Source: Trinickia acidisoli (GTDB taxonomy: Bacteria; Pseudomonadota; Gammaproteobacteria; Burkholderiales; Burkholderiaceae). From it: a stretch of DNA of 64,000 nt. The stretch is taken from the NCBI RefSeq assembly GCF_017315725.1, contig NZ_JAFLRG010000002.1:1054001-1118000 (forward strand), given 5' to 3'. The position numbers were made by a program, and so were the translations under genes. The notes under the pieces were generated by a model. That model did not search any database and had not been told where the DNA came from. It worked only from the letters and a program-made list of their open reading frames with translations. This document shows positions 57,493 through 64,000 of the stretch, one piece after another (position 1 is the stretch's first letter; each line of letters opens with the position of its first letter).

Positions 57493-58126
57493 TTACACGG
57501 GCCTGCTCATCGCCGTGCTGGCGATGAGCATGGTGCCCTTCATCGCGATGGTCGTCACCTCATACGCGAAAATCGTAGTAGTCCTAAGCTTATTGCGCAA
57601 CGCGCTCGGCGTTCAACAGGTCCCGCCTAACATGGTGCTCAACGGCATTGCGATTCTCGTGTCGATCTACATCATGGCCCCGGTCGGCATGCAGGCGATG
57701 GCGAACATGCAGAACCGCCAGCTCCCGACCGAGACCTCGCAGATGATGATCAGCGCGTTCGGCGCCGCGAAGGAGCCGTTCCGCCAATTCTTGATCAAGC
57801 ACACGCACGAACGCGAGAAGCGATTCTTCCTGCGCTCGGCCTCGGTCGTCTGGCCGAAGCAAATGGCCGCCGAACTGAAGGAAAACGACTTGATCGTATT
57901 GGCACCGGCCTTCACGCTGACGGAGATGACCGACGCATTCAAGATCGGATTCCTGCTCTATATCGCCTTCATCATCGTCGATCTTGTCATCGCGAACGTG
58001 CTGATGGCAATGGGCCTGAACCAAGTGCAGCCGACCAACGTCGCGATCCCGTTCAAGTTGTTGCTGTTCGTCGTCATGGACGGCTGGTCGGTATTGATGC
58101 ATGGGCTAGTCCTGACCTATCGATGA
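57476..58126 (+). CDS. hrcR: T3SS export-apparatus protein SctR/HrcR
   Basis: 216 aa from ATG 57476, overlapping the end of hrcQ by 17 bp. FliP/SpaP family: LSMVPFIAMVVTSYAKIVVVLSLLRNALGVQQVPPNMVLNGIAILVSIYIMAPVG near the N-terminus and LVIANVLMAMGLNQVQPTNVAIPFKLLLFVVMDGW near the C-terminus. Four membrane segments. It forms the pentameric core of the export channel. Confidence 0.98.
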   Translation: MVQFSDYTGLLIAVLAMSMVPFIAMVVTSYAKIVVVLSLLRNALGVQQVPPNMVLNGIAILVSIYIMAPVGMQAMANMQNRQLPTETSQMMISAFGAAKEPFRQFLIKHTHEREKRFFLRSASVVWPKQMAAELKENDLIVLAPAFTLTEMTDAFKIGFLLYIAFIIVDLVIANVLMAMGLNQVQPTNVAIPFKLLLFVVMDGWSVLMHGLVLTYR

Positions 58127-58175
58127 GAAGGCGCAACGGGCCTCAGCGAACCATCGGAACCGTAGGAACCGCGCC

Positions 58176-58439
58176 ATGGAAGTCGAAAACCTCGTTCGCC
58201 TCGCAATGCAGGCGATGCTGCTCTGCCTTTACGTATCGCTGCCCATTGTGCTCATTGCCGCGATTACCGGCCTCTTGATCTCCTTCATCCAGGCCATTAC
58301 GTCGCTGCAGGATCAAACGATCTCATACGCGGTGAAGCTCGTCGTCTCGATCGCGGCGATTGCCTTGCTCGCACCATGGGGCGGATCGGCGATCCTGCAT
58401 TTCGCCAATGAAGTGGTCCAGCTCGCGGTGCCGACATGA
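58176..58439 (+). CDS. hrcS: T3SS export-apparatus protein SctS/HrcS
   Basis: 87 aa, FliQ/SpaQ family, with two membrane helices: LVRLAMQAMLLCLYVSLPIVLIAAITGLLISFIQAITSLQDQTISY and VVSIAAIALLAPWGGSAILHFA. Length and the 'QAITSLQDQT' motif are typical. The stop overlaps the start of the next gene (ATGA). Confidence 0.97.
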   Translation: MEVENLVRLAMQAMLLCLYVSLPIVLIAAITGLLISFIQAITSLQDQTISYAVKLVVSIAAIALLAPWGGSAILHFANEVVQLAVPT

Positions 58440-59578
58440 GCGACATTCGCTACGACAGCTTCGCTCAAAGCGAGGAGGCGCTCGAAGAAGCGCGCTCCGA
58501 GCAGACACAAGCGCAACAGCAGGCGCAACAAACGCAGGCACAGCAAGCCGGCAACGACGCCGTCCGCTTCAAGCGTCAGCGTTTGCTCAAGATGCGCCAG
58601 GCCGCGGCGCGACGACGCGCGGGTATGCAGTTGCAAGCGCGTTTCGCAGCGGCGCGCGCATCGGCCGAACGCACACGCGGGTCGAAATCACAGAAGCTGC
58701 TGAGCGAACTGAGGCCGCGCAAGAAATCCGACAAGCAGGAAAAGGCGCACGGCGAGCACAAAGCGCATGGCGATCACAAACTGCACGAGCACTCGGCCCA
58801 TAGCGACCATCCGCATGGCCCGCACGCTCCACGCGAGCACGGCGCGCATCGTCGCATCGAACGACAGGACGGCGACGGCCGGCAAGGGTCCGGACGCCAA
58901 CAGCAACAGCAGCAAGAGGACCCTGCGCCCGTCGTGAAGGTGAAGCTGAGCAAGCGCATCTCCCCTTCTGCCATTCGAAGCGACTTGCGCTCGCTGGCCG
59001 ATGCGAACGAAGACGAACCGCTTCGGCTCGAGAATCAAATGCGGCTCGCCTGGACGCGCACGTGTCTCGGTTTCGGCATGGCCATCTCGCTCGATCCGAA
59101 GGCCGCGGTCACGCCGATCATCCTCGGCAGCTCGCTCGACATGATCGCCGCGCGATTCCGGCACGCGGCGCTTCGCGATGCGACACGTCAGACGGGCTTG
59201 GTCGGCGTCAAACATCAGCTTCAGACGGTGCAGGACGAACCTGAGTTTCGATCGAAGCCATCGGGCGAGTTATCGCTATCGGATCGGCAAAAGGATCTGA
59301 ACCTGCTCAAGCCGCTCTTCGTGCTGCACGGCGAGCGCCCTTCGACGCGGCCGCAATTGCGTTTGTCCGTCTGCCGTCTGCGCACGCTGCTGTTCGCGAC
59401 GGGCCAAACGGTCGACCCAGCCCAAGCGATGCAGGCCGAACGTGCGGCACGTGTTACCCGTGCGCGGCAAACGAATGCTACGCGTACGCACGAGCGCGGT
59501 GCATCGCCTCACGAGCCCGGTAACGAGCCCAGTAATGAGTTCGGCAACGAGCCTGGCCCCGCTTCGCAAAACTTTTGA
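58436..59578 (+). CDS. hpaA: HpaA-like T3SS substrate/control protein, expanded
   Basis: 380 aa overlapping hrcS by 4 bp. It begins with a Gln/Arg/Ala-rich helix (EEARSEQTQAQQQAQQTQAQQ, RFKRQRLLKMRQAAARRRAG). A basic cluster LRPRKKSDKQEK, which could act as a nuclear signal, leads into a His/Gly/Gln-rich linker at about 100-165. The folded C-terminal region (VKVKLSKRISPSAIRSDLRSLADANEDEPL onward) has the conserved-looking LLFATGQTVDPAQA segment. The slot between hrcS and hrcD is that of hpaA in Xanthomonas. There HpaA (about 275 aa) is secreted, binds HpaB and frees effectors. This copy is about 100 residues longer because of the His-rich linker. Assignment rests mainly on position and composition. 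Confidence 0.75.
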   Translation: MSDIRYDSFAQSEEALEEARSEQTQAQQQAQQTQAQQAGNDAVRFKRQRLLKMRQAAARRRAGMQLQARFAAARASAERTRGSKSQKLLSELRPRKKSDKQEKAHGEHKAHGDHKLHEHSAHSDHPHGPHAPREHGAHRRIERQDGDGRQGSGRQQQQQQEDPAPVVKVKLSKRISPSAIRSDLRSLADANEDEPLRLENQMRLAWTRTCLGFGMAISLDPKAAVTPIILGSSLDMIAARFRHAALRDATRQTGLVGVKHQLQTVQDEPEFRSKPSGELSLSDRQKDLNLLKPLFVLHGERPSTRPQLRLSVCRLRTLLFATGQTVDPAQAMQAERAARVTRARQTNATRTHERGASPHEPGNEPSNEFGNEPGPASQNF

Positions 59579-59695
59579 CCGGTTCGCATCGACCGCTACG
59601 AAACAAGACTGCCTCACTAGACTGAGCATCAAGCAATCGGCGCGAATGCCGCATCGATCCACGTACACCCTGACGCGAGCGAAGAGGCAACCGAA

Positions 59696-60742
59696 ATGAA
59701 AAAGCTGCGCATCTTGACGGGGGCACATTCCGGAGCACAAGTGACGCTCGTGCCCGGCGTCTATCGCCTTGGCGGCGACGACGGCGCGGACGTGTGCATC
59801 ACGGACTGGACCGAAGACAGCATCTGCATCGAGCTCGACAGCGCAGGGGTGACGCGATGGACGTCGGCGGCCAAGCAACAGGCCAACGATGGCGAGGACA
59901 AGACGGCCGCGCAGCACGAATCGACGGTGACGCTGGTACCCGATCTCGTACCGATTCCGGTCGGCGAAATCGTGCTTTGCTTCGGGCCTGAGACGGCGCA
60001 ATGGCCGGCGGACGTGGACCTGCTTCGCATGCTGTGGGTCAAGCCGGAAGAACCCGAGGCACCGGTGCCGCACGCCCTGGGCAATCCGCGGGCCATCGGC
60101 GTCGCACTCGCGGGCGGCATGATCGCGGCGGTGCTCGTCGCCGGCGCGACGCTGTTCGGCTCGAAGCCGCGCGACGCGCAGGCGATGCCGAGCCCCGAAG
60201 CGCTCGCGACACGCATCGGCGGTGCGCTGCATGCGGCCGGTCTCGCCGATCTGCAGGCGGTGCCGCGCGGCAATGCGGTCGTCGTGCAGGGAATGGTCGC
60301 GACGGCGGCCGAGGATGTCGCGGCGCGCGGCATCTTCGCACACGTCGCGTCCGATCAAAACCGGATCTTGCGCCAATACGACGTTGGCGAAACGGATCGA
60401 CGCAATCTCGAGGATGCGCTCGCCGTCGACGGCACGCATGTGAAATATCGCGGCGACGGCGTCTTCGAAGTCGATGGTGCGGTCGATTCGATGTCGCAAT
60501 TTCAAACGGCGCTGGCGCGCGTGAAGCGCGATCTCGACACCAATATCAAGCACATCGACGTTGCGGTAAGCGAGAGGCCCGCGCCTTTGGGCAGCGCGGG
60601 CGACTATACAGCGCTCATCGCGATCGGCGATGTGCGCTATGTGGAAACGCCCGATGGCGTGAAGCATCTGTACCCCGGCAATGCCGCGGTACCGGGCGAG
60701 CCACGCCATGCGGGCGCGAAGGGAAACGGGGTCTTGCGATGA
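59696..60742 (+). CDS. hrcD: T3SS inner-membrane ring protein SctD/HrcD
   Basis: 348 aa. The N-terminal FHA-like domain (MKKLRILTGAHSGAQVTLVPGVYRLGGDDGADVCITDW) faces the cytoplasm. One transmembrane segment lies at about residues 128-150 (IGVALAGGMIAAVLVAGATLFG). Periplasmic ring-building domains follow (AGLADLQAVPRGNAVVVQGMVATAAEDVAARGIFAHV; YRGDGVFEVDGAVDSMSQFQTALARVKRDL). It corresponds to HrpD5/HrcD in Xanthomonas by position. It pairs with HrcJ. Confidence 0.93.
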   Translation: MKKLRILTGAHSGAQVTLVPGVYRLGGDDGADVCITDWTEDSICIELDSAGVTRWTSAAKQQANDGEDKTAAQHESTVTLVPDLVPIPVGEIVLCFGPETAQWPADVDLLRMLWVKPEEPEAPVPHALGNPRAIGVALAGGMIAAVLVAGATLFGSKPRDAQAMPSPEALATRIGGALHAAGLADLQAVPRGNAVVVQGMVATAAEDVAARGIFAHVASDQNRILRQYDVGETDRRNLEDALAVDGTHVKYRGDGVFEVDGAVDSMSQFQTALARVKRDLDTNIKHIDVAVSERPAPLGSAGDYTALIAIGDVRYVETPDGVKHLYPGNAAVPGEPRHAGAKGNGVLR

Positions 60743-60789
60743 GCGGACCGTCGATCGAAACCAAGTCGAACCAACGCGAGGTAACCACC

Positions 60790-61050
60790 ATGTACGAAGC
60801 ACTGCAAGCCGTCGCCGCCGATATGGCCAGCTTGGAAGCCACCCTCGATTCGCCGACGAGCCACGCGCGTGTCGCGCGCCTCACCTCGGCGCTCGATGCC
60901 ACGGCGCAGCGTTTGTCCGACAAGCTCGCGGCTGCCACGGCCGAGCGCGAGCGCGCGCATCTGCAGACACTCCATCGCGGCTTCGTCGCTGCCGGCCGCG
61001 TGGTGCAGCGGCTGGCCGACTTGAAGGCGCAAGCCGGTATCGACGCCTGA
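60790..61050 (+). CDS. hrpD6: HrpD6-like small T3SS protein
   Basis: 86 aa from ATG 60790, which has GAGG eight bases upstream. An alternative ATG at 60739 overlaps the hrcD stop and would add 17 residues. It is wholly helical (MYEALQAVAADMASLEATLDSPTSHARVARLTSALDATAQRLSDKL, RAHLQTLHRGFVAAGRVVQRLADLKA), as expected of HrpD6, an 80-aa Xanthomonas protein that influences pilin and HpaB-linked secretion. The position between hrcD and the pilin gene supports this. Such short helical proteins can also be needle/pilin chaperones. Confidence 0.78.
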   Translation: MYEALQAVAADMASLEATLDSPTSHARVARLTSALDATAQRLSDKLAAATAERERAHLQTLHRGFVAAGRVVQRLADLKAQAGIDA

Positions 61051-61123
61051 GCGGATTTTTCGGCACAACCGCTTTAGCGATTTTTGCGTGGCCGCCAAAC
61101 GCGGCGCGCACCCGGTTCGCCGG

Positions 61124-61143
61124 TCGCGGGTTTGCGCCCGCGA
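61124..61143 (+). repeat. GC-rich hairpin upstream of the pilin gene
   Basis: TCGCGGG (61124-61130), a 6-nt loop, CCCGCGA (61137-61143), flanked by outer GCCG/CGGC. It lies about 60 nt before the pilin start and might stabilise a processed pilin mRNA. No T-run follows. Confidence 0.4.
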
Positions 61144-61202
61144 TCATCGGCGAAGCAAAGCAGCAATCGTTCCTCAACCGTAGCGCTCTTTAGGAGACAG
61201 TC

Positions 61203-61385
61203 ATGTCGATTGGCGGATCAGCAAGCGCAGCTAGCGGCTCGATGAAATCGAGCATGAGCCAAATGATGCCGATGATGCAGCAAATGGCTCAAATGCAGAT
61301 GCAAATCACGATGATGGAGTCGGTTCTGAACCTGCAACGTTCGTTGGCAGCAGCGGTAAAAAACGTATCGACGACACCCCAGTGA
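61203..61385 (+). CDS. hrpE: Putative Hrp pilin (HrpE/HrpY/HrpA-type), 60 aa
   Basis: ATG 61203 has a strong TTTAGGAG site. The protein has a small flexible Gly/Ser/Ala head (MSIGGSASAASGSMKSS), a Met/Gln-rich middle and an amphipathic C-terminal helix (ESVLNLQRSLAAAVKNVS), the layout of type III pilin and needle subunits. It is at the hrpE position between hrpD6 and hpaB. At 60 aa it is shorter than HrpE (about 93 aa) or HrpY, and 12 of its 60 residues are Met. Sequences of Hrp pilins are very variable, so position, size, the strong ribosome site and absence of Cys carry the assignment. Confidence 0.78.
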   Translation: MSIGGSASAASGSMKSSMSQMMPMMQQMAQMQMQITMMESVLNLQRSLAAAVKNVSTTPQ

Positions 61386-61538
61386 CGATCGGCCTGTCGT
61401 CGGGGCGGCTCTTTGGCTTCGACGTCAGGCGCTTCGATTACTGGAGCTTCTCGCTCATCGGGCCGATTGGGATCACTTGGACCGCTGGCCACGCTCTCGC
61501 AACGAGGGTGCGGCGCCTATTAGAAATCAGGACAAAGG

Positions 61539-61994
61539 ATGAGCTTCGAACGTTACGTCGACGTCGTGCGGGAGACATGCGCGGTGATCGGGCTGCCCGA
61601 TGCCGAACAAGTCCTGCAGACGCGCACGCTCGAAGTCGAGAGCTTCGACGTGCGGATGGATCACTTCGAAAACGATCCGCTCGCGATGTACGTCAACTTC
61701 CACTATGGCACGGTGACGGCCGGACGAACCCTGACGATCTTTCGTCTCATGCTCGAGGCGAATCTACTTATTTACGCGCAGGACCAGGCACAACTCGGGC
61801 TCGATGCGGATACGGGCGGCATGGTGCTGATTTTGCGTTTGCCGCTGACGCAGGACGTCAACGGCGAGGTCGTCGCCGATTTGCTTACGCATTACGCCGA
61901 GCATGGCCGCTATTGGCGGCAGAACGTGATCGAGTCGTCCGATGAGATGTTCGAAGGGATCGCGTCGGGGGCTTATTACTGGTTGAAGGCTTGA
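61539..61994 (+). CDS. hpaB: HpaB, general T3SS effector chaperone / exit-control protein
   Basis: 151 aa from ATG 61539, with AGGACAAAGG upstream. The CesT/Tir-chaperone-like alpha/beta fold is clear: MSFERYVDVVRETCAVIGLPDAEQVLQTRTLEVESFDVRMDHFENDPLAMYVNFHYG, LTIFRLMLEANLLIYAQDQAQLGLDADTGGMVLILRLPL, ELLxxYAEHGRYWRQNVI-type C-terminus. The protein is acidic. HpaB escorts many effectors to HrcN and blocks premature release. The position after the pilin gene matches Xanthomonas and Ralstonia. Last gene of the rightward operon. Confidence 0.95.
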   Translation: MSFERYVDVVRETCAVIGLPDAEQVLQTRTLEVESFDVRMDHFENDPLAMYVNFHYGTVTAGRTLTIFRLMLEANLLIYAQDQAQLGLDADTGGMVLILRLPLTQDVNGEVVADLLTHYAEHGRYWRQNVIESSDEMFEGIASGAYYWLKA

Positions 61995-62046
61995 GGGTGT
62001 GAGGGTTCGATGGCCTGCGACCGGGCGGTCAGGGGCAAGTGCAGCG

Positions 62047-63483
62047 CTACTCCCCCTTCGCATAGGGCACGAGCAGCACCACGCGTGTCCGCGGCGGCAC
62101 GCGTCCGCTGCTGGCCTGATCGCCTCCATCCGAGCCCTCGATCCACGGCGCCACACCACCCGCCGGCGCCGCGGCGATCAGCACCGCGCGTTGCGACGGC
62201 ACATCGACTCGCACGGTAGCCGGCGGGCCGCCGGCGAGCGCGAATCGCGTCGTCAGCACCACGTGCGGCAGATCCATCGCCCCCTCGACCGCAGGCGTCA
62301 CATCGAGCGTCATACCACCCGGCACGTCGAGCAGCGAAGCATCGCTACCTGCCCCACCAACGCCGTCATCGGCCGCTGCGACGAGTTTCGCGGCGCGCGC
62401 ATCGAGTTCGACCGCTGTCCCGTCCGCCGTCAACACATCACGCTGCAATTCCATGCGCGCCCGCCCTTCCGTCACGAACTCTTTCAACTGCGCCGCGAGA
62501 GCCGCTCCATCGTCATCGCTATAGGCATAACGCGCGGCCGGCGGTGTACCCGGCACCGCATAGACGTCGGGTGCCGATCCATCCACTGCTCGCCACTGCA
62601 ACGGCAATGCCGCCAACGCATCGGGATCGACGTCGGCGACGTAACCGACGATCCGTACGAGCGGCGGCTTCGTGTCGTAAGCACGCGCCATTTCGGCATC
62701 GCCGTCGAGCCGTTCGGGTCGATCGCGTATCAAGATCGTATTGCGGTCGATGTCGGCTTCGACGATCGGCAAAGGCGCTTCGAATTCCAATGGCACGATG
62801 CCGTCAGCAAATGGCTTCTGCCGATTCTGCGTGAATCGCTCGCGCAACCGCGTCGCCACGCCCGGCATCACCGACGGCACGCCACCTATCGTCTCGTGCC
62901 GATCGCCCGCGCGCGCCGACTGCAGCGTCACGACACGCACCGCGGTACGGACACGCTCGCGTGCCGTTCGTTCCAATGCGCGCGCCGTCGCCTCGATGCG
63001 CGCCACGTACGCGGGCGGTCCGCTAACGACAATCGTGCGCGTCGCCTCGTCCACCTGTGGAGCGAAGCGCGGATCGCTCGCGCCGGTACTCGATAACTGC
63101 GCGAGCAGCGCATCAGCCGACGCGTAATTCAAGCGCATCGCCAGCGTGCGGCGATCGGCTTGCGGCGCAACGTGCAGCACCATACCGTCGTAATACCAAC
63201 TGACGCCGTACGTCGACGCCATCGCCGATAGAAATGCCTGCGGCGCCAAATCGAAGCGCCCCGTCACGCTGCCCATCACGTCGGGTGCCACGTCGATCTG
63301 CACGTGTGTTTGCGACGCAAGCGCCGACAATGCGTCCGCCAACGGCGCCGCGTTCGCCGTGTAATCGAATCGCTCGGTCTGCCACGGAATCGGCGCGCTT
63401 TGCGCAGCGCATGGCAGCGCTACCGTGCCAATACATAGGAGTGCGAAGCAATTGGATATTAGACGTCGGTTCATCGCATTCAT
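62047..63483 (-). CDS. hrcC: T3SS outer-membrane secretin SctC/HrcC, compact
   Basis: 478 aa with a signal peptide (ISNCFALLCIGTVALPCAAQSA). The N0 domain (FDYTANAAPLADALSALASQTHVQIDVAPDVMGSVTGRFDLAPQAFLSAMASTYGVSWYYDG) and N1 domain (LNYASADALLAQLSSTG...RTIVVSGPPAYVARIEATARALE) are clear. The secretin core is recognisable but shortened and divergent (VRIVGYVADVDPDALAALPLQW; MTLDVTPAVEG; VPPRTRVVLLVPY). Usual HrcC proteins are about 570-610 aa. It would form the outer-membrane channel. It lies directly downstream (13 bp) of the hrpG-like gene on the same strand and apart from hrcT, unlike the Xanthomonas order. The M4 start (63474) is also possible. Confidence 0.9.
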   Translation of the reverse strand: MNAMNRRLISNCFALLCIGTVALPCAAQSAPIPWQTERFDYTANAAPLADALSALASQTHVQIDVAPDVMGSVTGRFDLAPQAFLSAMASTYGVSWYYDGMVLHVAPQADRRTLAMRLNYASADALLAQLSSTGASDPRFAPQVDEATRTIVVSGPPAYVARIEATARALERTARERVRTAVRVVTLQSARAGDRHETIGGVPSVMPGVATRLRERFTQNRQKPFADGIVPLEFEAPLPIVEADIDRNTILIRDRPERLDGDAEMARAYDTKPPLVRIVGYVADVDPDALAALPLQWRAVDGSAPDVYAVPGTPPAARYAYSDDDGAALAAQLKEFVTEGRARMELQRDVLTADGTAVELDARAAKLVAAADDGVGGAGSDASLLDVPGGMTLDVTPAVEGAMDLPHVVLTTRFALAGGPPATVRVDVPSQRAVLIAAAPAGGVAPWIEGSDGGDQASSGRVPPRTRVVLLVPYAKGE

Positions 63484-63496
63484 CGCAACGCGACTC

Positions 63497-64000
63497 TCAA
63501 GAAGGTTTGCGGTTCGACCAGACCGATTCGAGCGAGGGCTCTTCGGAAGGGCTATAGGACGCGGCGGAAGGCGAGTCGGCAGGCGTGACTATCGCGCGCG
63601 ACTCCGAGTCCGCGGCACCCTCCTCGCTTGCATTCATATTGAGCCGATAGCCCGTTGCGTAGACGGATTGAATCGTCCAGCCGACACCGGCCGCCTTCAA
63701 GTTCGATCGCACACGGCTCACGTACATATCGACCGATCGGCTCTGCACGTTCGCATCCCATCCCCATACGACGCTGAGCAGGTCTTGCCGCTGCACGACC
63801 GTGCCCGCATGCGTCGCCAGGTGCCAAAGGATATCGAACTCCTTCGTACCGAGCGGATGCGCGGTACCGTTCGCGACGAGCGCCTGTTTGCCGCGGTCGA
63901 GCACGCATTCGCCGACGATCATCTTGCGTCCATCGACGTTCGTGCTGCTCGCGCGTCGCAAAACCGCCCGCATCCGTGCGAGCAACACAGTTCGATCGAC
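63497..64000 (-). CDS. hrpG: HrpG-like OmpR-family response regulator, 5' end beyond window
   Basis: The C-terminal 167 residues are present; the receiver domain lies beyond the right edge, and the frame is open to base 64000. The winged-helix (Trans_reg_C) domain is complete: GECVLDRGKQALVANGTAHPLGTKEFDILWHLATHAGTVVQRQDLLSVVWGWDANVQSRSVDMYVSRVRSNLKAAGVGWTIQSVYATGYRLN. A Ser/Glu-rich tail of about 40 residues follows. In Xanthomonas and Ralstonia HrpG responds to plant signals and activates hrpX/hrpB; the hrp-edge location supports that identity. It is co-directional with hrcC 13 bp downstream. Confidence 0.85.
   Translation of the reverse strand, partial: VDRTVLLARMRAVLRRASSTNVDGRKMIVGECVLDRGKQALVANGTAHPLGTKEFDILWHLATHAGTVVQRQDLLSVVWGWDANVQSRSVDMYVSRVRSNLKAAGVGWTIQSVYATGYRLNMNASEEGAADSESRAIVTPADSPSAASYSPSEEPSLESVWSNRKPS

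Noticed and set aside
59276..60802. 508-codon minus-strand frame opposite hrcD
   Set aside because: hrcD is in the conserved hrp order with an FHA-like domain and a transmembrane helix. The antisense frame has no support.
61386..61538. TTCG pairs before hpaB as a PIP box
   Set aside because: The TTCG elements are 15 bases apart start to start, not 20, so they do not match the box.

Overview
The window comes from a plant- or fungus-associated betaproteobacterium of the Burkholderiaceae; a Paraburkholderia/Trinickia/Robbsia-type genome is the best guess. The evidence is the high GC content (about 60% by eye), a complete Hrp group II type III secretion (T3SS) cluster in the Xanthomonas/Ralstonia/Burkholderia gene order, and PIP (hrpII) promoter boxes read by the AraC-type activators HrpX/HrpB. 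No rRNA, tRNA, CRISPR array or insertion sequence was recognised.

Layout. (1) 1-1188: a secreted subtilisin-like lipoprotein protease cut by the left edge. (2) 1.4-14.8 kb: an effector/translocator block. It holds a HrpF/NolX-like repeat protein, a porin-like protein and five proteins with Ser/Pro-rich, disordered N-termini that look like type III effectors (376-aa protein, 546-aa amidohydrolase, 1516-aa giant, 176-aa protein, 863-aa protein). PIP boxes precede most of them. (3) 14.9-36.1 kb: mostly non-T3SS accessory genes. These are an HxlR regulator with a DHA2 drug exporter, a tail-collar protein with a small partner, an outer-membrane protein, a second MFS exporter, a chemoreceptor, a TolB-like propeller protein, a CLC channel, an AIM24 protein, a 1150-aa protein with a SLOG-like C-terminus, a two-partner-secretion exoprotein, and a MarR-GNAT regulator with a clear operator. 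(4) 36.1-45.9 kb: a second T3SS-linked block. It contains a 1146-aa effector candidate with a perfect PIP box, a MazEF pair, and a PIP-driven five-gene run: APS kinase, propeller protein, Ser-rich repeat protein, second propeller protein, lytic transglycosylase. (5) 46.0-64.0 kb: the T3SS core. A leftward operon hrpB1-hrpB2-hrcJ-hrpB4-hrcL-hrcN-hrpB7-hrcT and a rightward operon hrcU-hrcV-hpaP-hrcQ-hrcR-hrcS-hpaA-hrcD-hrpD6-hrpE-hpaB diverge from paired PIP promoters. At the right edge a hrpG-like regulator (cut) is followed by a compact hrcC secretin gene.

How it works together. The HrpG-type regulator presumably activates an hrpX/hrpB gene outside the window. That activator would bind the PIP boxes and switch on the secretion machine, its pilin, HpaB/HpaA/HpaP substrate control, the muramidase and the effectors. 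The most unusual part is the APS-kinase/propeller/Ser-rich operon, which places a sulfur-activation enzyme under a T3SS promoter. I know of no described system with this composition. Effector roles are inferred from promoter, context and N-terminal composition, not from recognised families, except where a domain is named.
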